A stretch of 64,000 bases of DNA from assembly GCA_030849465.1 (NCBI GenBank), contig JARVLF010000008.1, positions 248,001 to 312,000 of the forward strand, written 5' to 3'. This document shows, piece by piece, positions 1-9,110 of this stretch. The notes below the pieces were generated by a model, which worked only from the letters and a program-made list of their open reading frames with translations, was not told the DNA's origin and made no database searches. Within the stretch, counting starts at the first letter, position 1; each line of letters opens with the position of its first letter. Origin of the DNA: Moesziomyces globuligerus. Its lineage: Eukaryota; Basidiomycota; Ustilaginomycetes; Ustilaginales; Ustilaginaceae. Both the position numbers and the translations under genes were made by a program.

Positions 1-1854
1 CACGCATGTGCTCTCATCTACATCCTCAACCACCTCCTCGGCTACAAGGACCTCCCCATGGAGCAGCTCAAGGCCTTCCGTCAGATCGACTCCAAGACCC
101 CCGGTCACCCCGAGGCCGGCCACACCGAGGGCATCGAGGTCACCACCGGCCCCCTCGGACAGGGCTTTGCCAACGCCGTCGGCCTCGCCATCGCCCAGGC
201 CAACCTCGCCGCCACCTTCAACAAGGACGGCTTCCCGCTCTTCACCAACTCGACCTACATGTTCACCGGTGACGGCTGTCTCCAGGAGGGCATCTCGTCC
301 GAGGCTGCCTCGCTCGCCGGCCACCTCAAGCTCGGCAACCTCATCGCCCTCTACGACGACAACCACATCTCGATCGACGGCGACACCGCCTGCTCCTTCA
401 CCGAGGACGTCGAGCAGCGCTTCCTCTCGTACGGCTGGCACGTCTCGCACGTCCTCGACGGCGACAAGGACCTCGAGGGCCTCTACAAGGCCATCGACGC
501 CGCCAAGAAGGTCACCGACAAGCCCTCGATCATCCGCGTCAAGACCACCATCGGCTTCGGCTCCAAGCAGCAGGGTCTCGCCGCCACCCACGGCGCCCCG
601 CTCAAGGCCGACGACATTGAGAGCGTCAAGGCCAAGTTCGGCATGGACCCCAAGGCCAGCTTCGTCGTCCCCGACGACGTCTACGCCGCCTACAAGCAGA
701 TCGCCGACCGTGGCGCCCAGGCCGACAAGGAGTGGACCGAGCTCTTCAAGGCCTACGGCGACAAGTACCCGCAGGAGCACGCCGAGGTCGCCCGCCGCAT
801 CGCCGGCAAGCTCCCCCAGGGCTGGGAGAAGGCGCTCCCCACCTACCAGCCCAGCGACTCGGCCGTCGCTTCGCGCAAGCTCTCCGAGACGGTGCTCAGC
901 AAGGTCGCCGACGCCGTCCCCGAGCTCCTCGGTGGCTCGGCCGATCTGACCGGCTCCAACCTCACCCGATGGGGCAACGCCGTCGACTTCCAGCACCCCA
1001 GCACCCAGCTCGGCGACTACTCGGGCAAGTACATCCGCTACGGTGTCCGCGAGCACGCCATGGGCGCCATCATGAACGGCCTCGCCGCCTACGGCATGCA
1101 CATCCCCACCGCCGGTACCTTCCTCAACTTTGTCTCGTACGCCATCGGCGCCGTGCGTCTCTCGGCGCTCTCGGGCCACCGCGTCATCTGGGTCGCCACG
1201 CACGACTCGATCGGCCTCGGCGAGGACGGTCCCACCCACCAGCCCATCGAGACGGCCATCGCGCTCCGCGCCATCCCCAACCTCATGTTCTGGCGTCCCG
1301 CCGACGGCAACGAGGTCTCGGGCGCCTACCTCGTCGCGCTCGAGAGCAAGTCGACCCCCTCGGTCCTCGCCCTCTCGCGTCAGAACCTGCCCCAGCTCGA
1401 GGGCAGCTCGATCGAGAAGACCTCCAAGGGTGGCTACGTGCTCGTCGAGAACAAGTCGGCCGACATCACGCTCGTCGCCTCGGGTTCCGAGGTCGCGCTC
1501 TGCAACGAGGCCGTCGCCAAGCTCGGCGAGAAGGGCATCAAGGCGCGTGTCGTCTCGATGCCATGCTTCTCGGTCTTTGACGCTCAGCCCATCGATTACC
1601 GTGTCTCGGTCCTGCCCTCGGGCAAGCCCATCCTCTCGGTCGAGGCCTACTCGACGCTCGGCTGGGCCAAGTACTCGCACGCCCAGCACGGCATCAACAC
1701 CTTCGGCGCCTCGGCCCCCGCCGGCGAGCTCTTCAAGAAGTTCAAGATGACCGGCGCCGACGTCGCCGCCAAGGCCGAGCACGTCGTCAAGGTCTTTGAG
1801 GGCCAGACGCTCGTCAGCCCCGTCGAGCTCGAGGCCAAGCTGCTCGCCTACTAA
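1..1854 (+). CDS. TKL1: Transketolase, 3' part (N terminus outside window)
   Basis: Open from base 1 to a TAA at 1852-1854, giving 617 residues. The family is about 680 residues, so roughly 65-70 N-terminal residues lie upstream of the window. Transketolase is a cytosolic, thiamine-diphosphate-dependent enzyme of the non-oxidative pentose phosphate pathway that moves two-carbon units between sugar phosphates. The fragment starts in the family's HACALIY region. It shows GHPE and GPLGQG around residues 35-52 and the ThDP/metal motif GDGCLQEG near residue 90. The pyrimidine-binding and catalytic block has RYGVREHAMG near residue 350 and THDSIGLGEDGPTHQP near residue 400, followed by the C-terminal domain. 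No intron is visible. Codon use is strongly C-ending, as expected for a highly expressed gene. Identity is very secure. Confidence 0.97.
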   Translation, partial: HACALIYILNHLLGYKDLPMEQLKAFRQIDSKTPGHPEAGHTEGIEVTTGPLGQGFANAVGLAIAQANLAATFNKDGFPLFTNSTYMFTGDGCLQEGISSEAASLAGHLKLGNLIALYDDNHISIDGDTACSFTEDVEQRFLSYGWHVSHVLDGDKDLEGLYKAIDAAKKVTDKPSIIRVKTTIGFGSKQQGLAATHGAPLKADDIESVKAKFGMDPKASFVVPDDVYAAYKQIADRGAQADKEWTELFKAYGDKYPQEHAEVARRIAGKLPQGWEKALPTYQPSDSAVASRKLSETVLSKVADAVPELLGGSADLTGSNLTRWGNAVDFQHPSTQLGDYSGKYIRYGVREHAMGAIMNGLAAYGMHIPTAGTFLNFVSYAIGAVRLSALSGHRVIWVATHDSIGLGEDGPTHQPIETAIALRAIPNLMFWRPADGNEVSGAYLVALESKSTPSVLALSRQNLPQLEGSSIEKTSKGGYVLVENKSADITLVASGSEVALCNEAVAKLGEKGIKARVVSMPCFSVFDAQPIDYRVSVLPSGKPILSVEAYSTLGWAKYSHAQHGINTFGASAPAGELFKKFKMTGADVAAKAEHVVKVFEGQTLVSPVELEAKLLAY

Positions 1855-4800
1855 AGCTCCTCTCTGCCAAGGCCCCATGTCTTTTGAATCTCGCTCGTAC
1901 GCTCATGGACCTCCGTCCACGACTCCTGCGAGACCTTGTGTAACGTTGTAATGCCAAGTTTCAGATGCTCTTTTCTTTGCCGTCGTTGCATGTCTGTGTT
2001 TGTGTTTGGTCGTTTTCAATGCTTGTGCGAAGCGGCTTCGCTCTCTCGCATCACGCATGGATCCGGAGGTGGGGCGCCGCCCTCTTCCGCAATTCGTCAG
2101 GGGATGGTGGTCTCAGCTGTTATGTGCGATCGGTCTAGCTGTCCTGTGGGGCTCCCGATGCCATCGACTGGTGTCATCGAACTAAGCTGGGATTGATCAC
2201 CTTTCAAGCGTGCGCGTGGCTACAAAGAAGTGAATCGTGCGCGGCGAACCTACCGCTAGCCAGGGAGGCCCAAATGGAGTGGTCTGTGGTTGCTCTCACT
2301 TAAGCCAACCGGGCTGGCGGATGGCTTGGCTTAGCGCAGTCAGCCAATTCGGTAGGGTCGCGGTTGGCTTGTCGTCTCAAGCCAACCCGCCCAGATGGCA
2401 GGCCCAAGCCAGCGCTTCTCTCCACATTCCGCTCCCATTCTTACAGTACGAATTGACCTACTCGACTGTAGTTTACGCTCCGTATACCAAAGCCACTCAT
2501 TTCTCATGTCGTTGGAAGAGTGCGCCATAGCTTCTCTTCACGATCAAGATCACGGCCGGCATCCATAGGATTCGAGCGATGATCCTCGACCGAGACCGAG
2601 CACCTTGATCAGCTGAAAGGCATTCCAGTCGTGCTGACTGATCTCCTTTCCCGTTCCCTCCCGTCCAAGTGGCAGCGCCTCGCTCGCCAGGGCCGTCCTT
2701 GGGCGGTCGCGGACAAATTGCTGCTGAAGCGCGTGCAACACCCTGATGGAAGGGCAGGGAGAGCGAAGTGTTGTTTTGAAAAGTTCAGTCTGCAAGATCA
2801 GCCACGGACCACAGATCATACTTATGCCTCATCTCGTTGTGAACGAAAGGTGGTCAGAAGAAGCTATCCAGCATCCATCCCGATTAGCCGGCAGGTGGCT
2901 GATTGGTGGTTGATCCTTTCTAGCCAGCCAGGGTGGCTGATGGATGGCTCCTCGGATCAGCCATCGCGCGTGGGTGGCTGCTGGGTGGCTGCTCAATTTC
3001 AGCCACCCAGGTGAGCTGCTCGTCGTCGGCTGCCGAATTGGCACAACATGCAAACAACGTACCAGTCTAGCGATGGAGCAAATCTGTTCCCGCCCCATCA
3101 TGAGAAAGGAGGTACGAACAACCATTTGCGCCGTTCGGGAAGGTAGAGCGTGATTGCTCTTCGCCTGACTCTTTGCAGATCTGTTCCGGACGACCATCAT
3201 GCATCCATACATGTGTGGCCAATGTGTCTACGAATCCGATGCTTTCCTAGACTCTATTCACGCTACCGTATTCTAGAGGAAGACCTTGACAGATCGTACT
3301 ACAATCCAGCTGCATCCTCCCATGCACCAACCAGTCGCTCTGTGCCTGCTCGATAAAGTCGACTGTGGCCATCTAGATTTCAGATTCCAGCGCGTGGAGT
3401 GAAACGTTTCCGAGAAAAAGCCAACCAAGGAGCGATCTACTTTGGCTTCGAGGATGTGCAGACAGCCAGCTGCGCGTGTTCTGGCTTGGGTGTCAGACCA
3501 ACCGGTTCCGCCTGTGCTTGCTGTCCTCTATGTTTGGTTGACCAGAACGATTTGCTCTTCTCAACTCACGAAGAATGGAGATCGCCGTGAGCCAAGCCAC
3601 TGGGAAGCCACCCACGCACACTTTGATTCTCTGGTGGCTTGGGACGCGACGATCTCCTTCTTTCTCGACGATCTCCTTCTTTCTCGATTCGATTTGCTCC
3701 ATTCTGTGCAATACATTTCGCCGAGCTCGGTGTCGTGGACTTCACCTCAACCAGTCATGAGTGAGGGGCTCCAAGATTGGCATGCTCTCGTGCCCAGGGA
3801 GAGGAGAATTGGATCAAGGACGGAGCCGCTCTGATTGTTGTGAGAATGGCTTGCTTGAGAAGCCAGCCTACAGCCCGCGATGAGCCATACACTGGCGCGC
3901 GAGCGGCGTCCTGAATGCTTTTCGAATCAGCCAGCCGGAGCCATGAGTGACTGCTGGAATCGTAGAGTGGCTTATCAGACATCAAGTCGTATTGAGGTCA
4001 GCAAAATGTGCGATCTCGTTGACTTGTGGCGACGACTCATGACTAATGCCTAAGATGTATGAAGCCACTGCACGACCACACATGTATCCATATCGGAAAA
4101 CTTTCAGGGGCTGCGGCAAGTAGCGACAGCCAGCCACGGACTCATGTCTCGCAAGGATACCGCACGCACCTCCTCGCCATATCGTCTTCTGTGGGTCCTT
4201 CTTCTTGTGCTCGTTGAATGCTGATGCGGGCGCCGCTCATAACGCGATCAAGGAAGCATAATGCGAAGCCAGCATGCCACCTTTCATGTTTGTTCGGTTG
4301 CGGGTGGTTGAACTATGACCCACGCTGGTGGCTTGGCGATCCTTCGGAAAGAAAGGGAGATCAACGGATTCCAGGCCACGATGAGCGGCTTCCCTAGATA
4401 TGAGTGTCCACCAAGTTCAAGGCCCGTCGAGAACACAGTCGGCCTAGCTGGAGTGCCACGGTTCAAGATTGGCGCTCGACGCCATCAGAATGCTGGTGTA
4501 CCGCTGTGGAGCGCTCGAATCAGCAGCAGGCAGAAGTGACACCTCAACCACCCATGGCCAGCTGGGCCATCAGGTAATCCACCTCTGCTGCCGGCATCGT
4601 TTTTCTGCACATGACCTTGCGACGCACTCAGACAATCTGAGTCAAATTGTCTGGGTCCGACAACTTCGCCTGAGACCGGCTGTGCTTGAGGCTCTGAAAT
4701 TTGTGATGGTGTGGGTGCCACCTACGAATGATGAATGGCAAAGCATGAAGCCGAGCGGACATATGCAAGGCATCATTTTGTCTCAATCCGAATGTATGAT

Positions 4801-4987
4801 CAACTGCGCCGCAAATAGGATGGGCGGCTTCTTCCACGAGGCCGCCCAGCTATGCCTCCCCAGGTGGCTTGTCCCTGGAGCCATCCGCTGAAGCCACCCA
4901 CCCAATCGCGTCTGGGTGGCTTATGGGTACGTTCGCGGGGGGGAGAGGGGGGTCAAAGCTACCCCGGGTGGCCTCGGCTTGTCCAGC

Positions 4988-5018
4988 GACTTTCTCTGAT
5001 TATGAATCAGAGAAAGTC
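4988..5018. repeat. Perfect hairpin, 14-bp arms, ATG loop
   Basis: Arms 4988-5001 and 5005-5018 are exact reverse complements (GACTTTCTCTGATT), separated by only ATG. An A-rich tract follows at about 5050-5063. The apex, CTGATTATGAATCAG, resembles the apex of the hairpin at 8368-8396. Confidence 0.9.
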
Positions 5019-5422
5019 ATGAGTCTGCCTAAGAACGTGTGTCGCGAAGAAGAAAAAAAAAAAGGGGTAGAAATCATTTCGATATGAGGCATTCGCGACT
5101 TCATCTTGCCAGCAATTCATATTCACAAATTTCTCATTCATGATCCGTGCTTTCCCTAAATTTATATTATAGCTATTTTGTGCGAAGCATGAACGTGTAC
5201 CAATCAGAGTTTTCAGTCCTTAAATCCCGTCTTGATTTAGTGAATCAATTTTGGCAAATCTCGCAGGTCATATTTTTTTTAATTCAAAACAAAGCTTGGT
5301 ACATCTCTCCCCAGAATTCATTATGAGCTGCACGGCTCATGGTTCATCATGATCTACGAAATTGCAAGCCCGGAGATCATGGGTGGCGGCAAGGCAGCCG
5401 CCCACTCATGACTAGCCGCGCA

Positions 5423-5440
5423 TATGAGCCATGGCTCATA
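5423..5440. repeat. 18-bp perfect palindrome
   Basis: TATGAGCCATGGCTCATA is its own reverse complement. Related half-sites (GAGC, GGCTCAT) lie nearby at about 5325-5345. Confidence 0.85.
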
Positions 5441-5694
5441 ATCATGCATCACGATCTATGCATCTGGGCTGGTTTTGACGCGTGATGCGTCGACCATCAA
5501 ACTCGAATTCATGCATAGCCACCAACGCGCAATCCCATCAAGTTTGATGCATGATGATTGATGTTATTCGTGAAAAGGGTAAGTTTGACTAGAGCCACGC
5601 ATATCGCGAAACAAGGAGGTTGACGTGAGCCAAGCCACCCGCAAGTCACTCAATTCTAAGGAGCGGCGGAGTGGCGATCAAGCAGCCACTCACC

Positions 5695-5769
5695 AGCCAC
5701 CCCGGGTGGCTGCGGCGGGCCAGCCATCCATCAGCCACCCACACACGATGGCTGATGGGTGGCTGATGG
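5695..5769. repeat. AGCCACCC/GGGTGGCT palindromes
   Basis: Positions 5695-5711 read AGCCACCC, one C, then GGGTGGCT. A second inverted pair follows: CCATCAGCCACCC at 5728-5740 and its exact reverse complement at 5757-5769, with a 16-nt spacer. These are the clearest examples of the motif that recurs through the island. Confidence 0.85.
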
Positions 5770-5772
5770 CGA

Positions 5773-5858
5773 GCAGCCACCCCGGGTGGCTGTTGGGTGG
5801 CTACTGGCTAGCAGCCACCCCGGGTGGCTGTTGGGTGGCTACTGGCTAGCAGCCACCC
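5773..5858. repeat. 38-bp tandem repeat, 2.3 copies
   Basis: Units 5773-5810 and 5811-5848 are identical, and a third partial unit begins at 5849. Each unit contains its own AGCCACCC-C-GGGTGGCT palindrome, so the array is a string of potential hairpins. Confidence 0.9.
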
Positions 5859-5859
5859 G

Positions 5860-5945
5860 CCCTTGGCAAAATTTGAAAAATAATACGCGCCTCCCGGATT
5901 CGAACCTGAGGCCTGCAATGCATCTCATGTCTCGCGAAAAAAGGG
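5860..5945 (-). repeat. tRNA-derived SINE-like copy, partial
   Basis: Read on the minus strand, positions 5906-5896 give GGTTCGAATCC, a perfect RNA polymerase III B box. Before it comes GCAGGCCTCA, as in the copy at 7845-8300. After it come a CGCG-containing stretch, an AT-rich stretch (ATTATTTTTCAAATTTT) and then GGGTGGCT. The flank at 5935-6010 is the reverse complement of 7565-7630. No complete tRNA fold can be drawn, so this is not a working tRNA gene. Confidence 0.6.
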
Positions 5946-6194
5946 TTGTGACATTTTCCAAGCCACCCCTCAAGCCACCACGGGTGGCTTCCTCACCAAG
6001 CCACTTGCAAGTCACCCACGCACACTCTAGTGGCGTGAAACTCCCAAGCCACCCGTGGTGGCTTGTTTCAAGCCACAAGCCACTCACCCCTAGTGGCTTA
6101 TAATAATTTGGAGGAAAACGTTACACTCCGTTTTTCGCGCTATAATAGGGTGGCTACGCAATGAGACTCAGAAGCCAGCCAAAAACGCGTAATC

Positions 6195-6300
6195 TGCAGA
6201 ATTCAGATGTGCAGGATCCAAGATCTGCAGAAGAGGTGGCGGAGAGCGGCCACCAGGCACCGAAGAAGGGGGGGGGGGGTGCCTAATATTTGGCAGCCAT
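6195..6300 (-). repeat. Fragment of the SINE-like element head
   Basis: On the minus strand this carries the block GCTCTCCGCCACCTC, followed by a diverged CTGCAGAT-type stretch and preceded by a G/C run. The same head block opens the copies at about 6818 (plus) and 8300 (minus). Confidence 0.45.
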
Positions 6301-6720
6301 CCCCCACAGCTGGCTGTTCATCAACACCTCGCCGTTTTTCATGATATGACATGCAAAGGGTGATCATGATGATGAGATGAACTACCATATCGAAAAATCA
6401 ATTTCAGAACGAGTATGTTTCCGGAACACCTGACTGATTTTCAGAGTTCATCAGAAGCCGCCTTGACTCAGATGGCTGCGAGCTTGCAAAGGCTTGCCTT
6501 TCTCATGATTAAAGGATTCACTCAGACCCGATTCCTCTGACGAGACAGACATTCCCAGATTCGAATCCCCACAATCATGCGAATCCATGCCTCATGTTGG
6601 CTTCCAGATTTGGAGACTTATAGTTTTGCGCGCCCAGAGGCTTTTAGGGCTCAAAACTGGGACCGCAAGGAGATCTTCACATCGCAAAGAAACATATCCT
6701 GAAGAACGGCGAGCTGGCAA

Positions 6721-6818
6721 AGAGCAGCCACCCATCAGCCACTCCGGTTGACTGACGGGTGGCTAATGAATACTAGCCACCAGACGTGAGAGGGGGGTGG
6801 CTGTCGGATGGCTGCTCT
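6721..6818. repeat. Imperfect inverted repeat, 22-nt arms
   Basis: Arm 6721-6742 (beginning AGAGCAGCCACCC) and arm 6797-6818 (ending GGCTGCTCT) match at 19 of 22 positions as reverse complements. A further GGGTGGCT and AGCCACC pair lies between them. This sits at the 5' end of the longest SINE-like copy. Confidence 0.75.
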
Positions 6819-7490
6819 TTGCCACCTCCTCTCGAATTTCGACTCTGCGCGTCCAAAATATGCAAAATACGCGTGTTTTTGCTGCTTCGGCTGTGTCTCA
6901 TCCACTTGTACCTCCTCCGTACGCACTCCAATCGATCCGCACTCCATTCAACCGCAGCGCAATGGACAAATGACGAGAGTGTCAAAAGAAAAATGTGCAC
7001 TAGAACTTTATTACAGAGACGGTGAACGAAAGAGACTTAATTTATATACATGAGCGACTTTGAGTGTGTGTGTGTGGATTTAGGGACGTGCAAAGTCGGG
7101 TCATGTGGTGCATGAGGCGCGGTACGCCCCTGGCAGACTGATTGGTCTTGTGACCGTGCAGTGAAAACTAACATTTATCTCGTCAATTCTCAACGGAGAG
7201 CATCGCATGCGCTGTTCAGGGATTCGATGAAGATTCATGATTTGTGTGGCCAAAACCGACTCAAACCGCTGACAGACGGCTCAAATAGCGCTAAAATATG
7301 GTCCAAATAGCGCTGAGATGCTGTCAAATAGCTTCAAATTGCACACCTGTATCGCAGAAGCTGTGGAGCAGCGGTAAGACGCGTGGCCAGGGTGTGAGGC
7401 AGGCCCTCGGCAGGTCCTGGGTTTAAGTCCTGGGGACGCGTCAAATTCTTTTTTTTTCGAATTTTAGAAAGGGAAGGGGGGGGGGGGTTG
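6800..7490 (+). repeat. tRNA-derived SINE-like element, longest copy
   Basis: The order is: head (GCCACCTCC, GAATTTCGACTCTG, CCGCACTCCATTCA), an unmatched stretch of about 200 bp (6970-7190), a body with CCGACTCAAACCGCTG, and a tRNA-like part at about 7360-7440. The tRNA-like part has an A-box-like stretch (GCAGCGGTAAGACGC) and a degenerate B box GGTTTAAGTCC at 7420-7430. Then come GACGCGTC, a T-rich tract, GAATTTTAG, a G run and GGGTGGCT. The same order, on the opposite strand, recurs at 7845-8300. This co-linearity is the main evidence for a real repeat family. It appears non-coding. Confidence 0.6.
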
Positions 7491-7639
7491 GCGGGGTGGC
7501 TGGTCCTTCGCCACCTCGCCACTTGTCAGGATATGTGTGTGCGTGGCTTGCGAGTGGCTTAGGGAGTGATCCACCACGGGTGGCTTGAGGGATGGCTTGG
7601 AAAAGGTTACATTCCGTTTTTCGCGTTACGATTAATCTG

Positions 7640-7800
7640 AGCGCTGTTCGGGCCGAACCTCAGCTTTTACAGCTGGATTTTGGCCCATGTTTAGTAATTT
7701 GGATACCTCTTATGCGAAGCAGATCATGATTCTCAGGAATTCTCTAAACAACGCATGCAGATTTATCCTAAGTCATTATGATTGTTCATATGCGAACATG
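7640..7800 (+). repeat. SINE-like element, body fragment
   Basis: This aligns by eye with 8025-8185 on the same strand. Shared stretches include the GGGCC...GTTTAG/ATTTGG area, CTCTAAACAACG(C/G)ATGC and CATTATGATTGTTCAT against CATCATGATTATTCAT. The tRNA-like part is absent here. Confidence 0.5.
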
Positions 7801-7844
7801 TGGCGAGGTGGTAATTCACCAGCCACATGTTAGCCACCCCCCCC

Positions 7845-8300
7845 TACCAAAATTCGAAAACAAAGAAATTGACGCGTCTCTCATCTCGAGGAGTCGAACC
7901 TGAGGCCTGCAGAGGCCCGCCGCCACCTCCACGTCATTCACGCGTGCACAGACACGTCATGCGCGATACCGCTGCCGCACAAACCCCTTCATTTGTAGGG
8001 ATACCATTCAAAGCTACTTGAGATCATCTCAGCGCAGTTTGGGCCATATCTCGGCGTATTTGGGCCTATTTCCAGCGGTTTTGAGTCGGTTTTTGCGAGG
8101 CAAATCAAGATTCCCAGTGATCCTCTAAACAACGGATGCTTTGCATTGAAGGCATCATGATTATTCATCATCTGCTGCGGATGGATGGAGTGCGGATGGA
8201 GGGGTACACATGAGACCCAGCAGGCATCCAAAACACGTGTGTTTTGCATAATTTGGATATGCAGGCTCAAATTCGGCAGAGGAGGTGGCGGAGAGCAGCC
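7845..8300 (-). repeat. tRNA-derived SINE-like element, compact copy
   Basis: Read 8300 to 7845, it shows the head GCCACCTCCTCTGCCGAATTT, then CCGCACTCCATCCATCCGCAG, the body AAAACCGACTCAAAACCGCT and GCGCTGAGATG. An A-box-like GCAGCGGTATCGCG follows, then a perfect B box GGTTCGACTCC (7900-7890), GACGCGTC, TTTCTTTGTTTTCGAATTTT, a G run and GGTGGCT. It is co-linear with the copy at 6800-7490 apart from that copy's extra 200 bp. It is the best template for the consensus. Confidence 0.6.
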
Positions 8301-8367
8301 ACCCAACAGCCAACCCCCCCCCCCCCCCCCAAGCCCACCACCCCTTAATGCTTTGTACGTTCATTGA

Positions 8368-8396
8368 AGCCACCCTGAGTATGACTCAGGGTGGCT
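8368..8396. repeat. Perfect hairpin, 13-bp arms, ATG loop
   Basis: AGCCACCCTGAGT at 8368-8380, ATG loop, then the exact reverse complement at 8384-8396. It combines the island's AGCCACCC motif with the same apex form (CTGA..ATG..TCAG) as the hairpin at 4988-5018. Confidence 0.9.
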
Positions 8397-9110
8397 CCAC
8401 AAAGAGGCCATCCATCGGGGGCACCCGGGGTGGCTTGGGGCTGGCTTGGGGTTGCGTAGCAAAAGCAGCTTTCGGCCTTTTCCGATGTGCGTGGTCCATG
8501 CTCTTCACGACCTCATGATATGCGGCTGATGCTCACGCATGATGGTCAGACTTGAGAGCATTCCGAGAATGTATCTCACGGGACACAAGCGTCCTCTCTC
8601 GACCGCCTCACACGACCCGCTGATGGACATCACGGCAAGAGACATCAACCAACATGCCATATGTGCGCCTTGTCGTCTAGAGATCGGGTCTGTCCTTTTC
8701 ATGCTTGCACGATGCGTATAATCTCAAGCCAAATGTGCGTCCTTCCCCGATCGAGGCGCGGGTGTGCTGGCTCTTGGTTGCTTCAGATTACGACGTCTGA
8801 GATGGTTATGCAAGTGTGCGGGCCTTCATAAGGTCATTAAGAGCGAAAATCGGTGAAAACCCACAGGTTTCTTACACGTGCAGAGAGCTCCAACTTCGAT
8901 GATGTACGGTCAGGTCGAAAGATTCGGGTCAGCCCTGAACACGAGGCCCAACTTCGAGCCATAAACGTACCTCGACTGTCTGGAGCACATCGGTTCGTGC
9001 CACGAGAACGTCTCGCGACTGCAATTCAAAGGAACCGAGCGACAGATCCTTGTGCTGGCGATTTGAGGCTGCTGAAGGATCCGTTGCGCAGCGTAAGTCA
9101 TGTTTGAGGC

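Larger units (their letters stand above)
1855..9110. other. Gene-poor repeat island
   Basis: No credible protein-coding gene is visible over about 7.2 kb. Open frames are short, lack family motifs and overlap repeats. Composition is more AT-rich than the flanking genes, with an especially AT-rich patch at about 5090-5330. Direct reading shows dispersed blocks built on AGCCACCC and GGGTGGCT, often paired as palindromes. It also shows several related copies of a tRNA-like element in both orientations, perfect hairpins, a 38-bp tandem repeat and homopolymer runs (G at about 6269, 7478 and C at about 8318). The stretch 1855-2280 after TKL1 holds only its presumed 3' untranslated region. From 8400 to 9110 the repeats fade and nothing is recognised. 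It is best read as a transposon-derived or heterochromatic island. Confidence 0.75.

Noticed and set aside
5690..5860. CRISPR-like appearance of spaced AGCCACC repeats
   Set aside because: Spacing and spacer length are irregular, repeats face each other, and the genome is eukaryotic.
5890..7905. Functional tRNA genes at the B-box matches
   Set aside because: Acceptor and anticodon stems cannot be drawn for any copy; only promoter boxes persist, fitting a SINE or tRNA pseudogene.
1855..9110. Centromere or subtelomere
   Set aside because: No telomeric TTAGGG array, no retroelement cluster and intact housekeeping genes on both sides; 7 kb alone does not support it.
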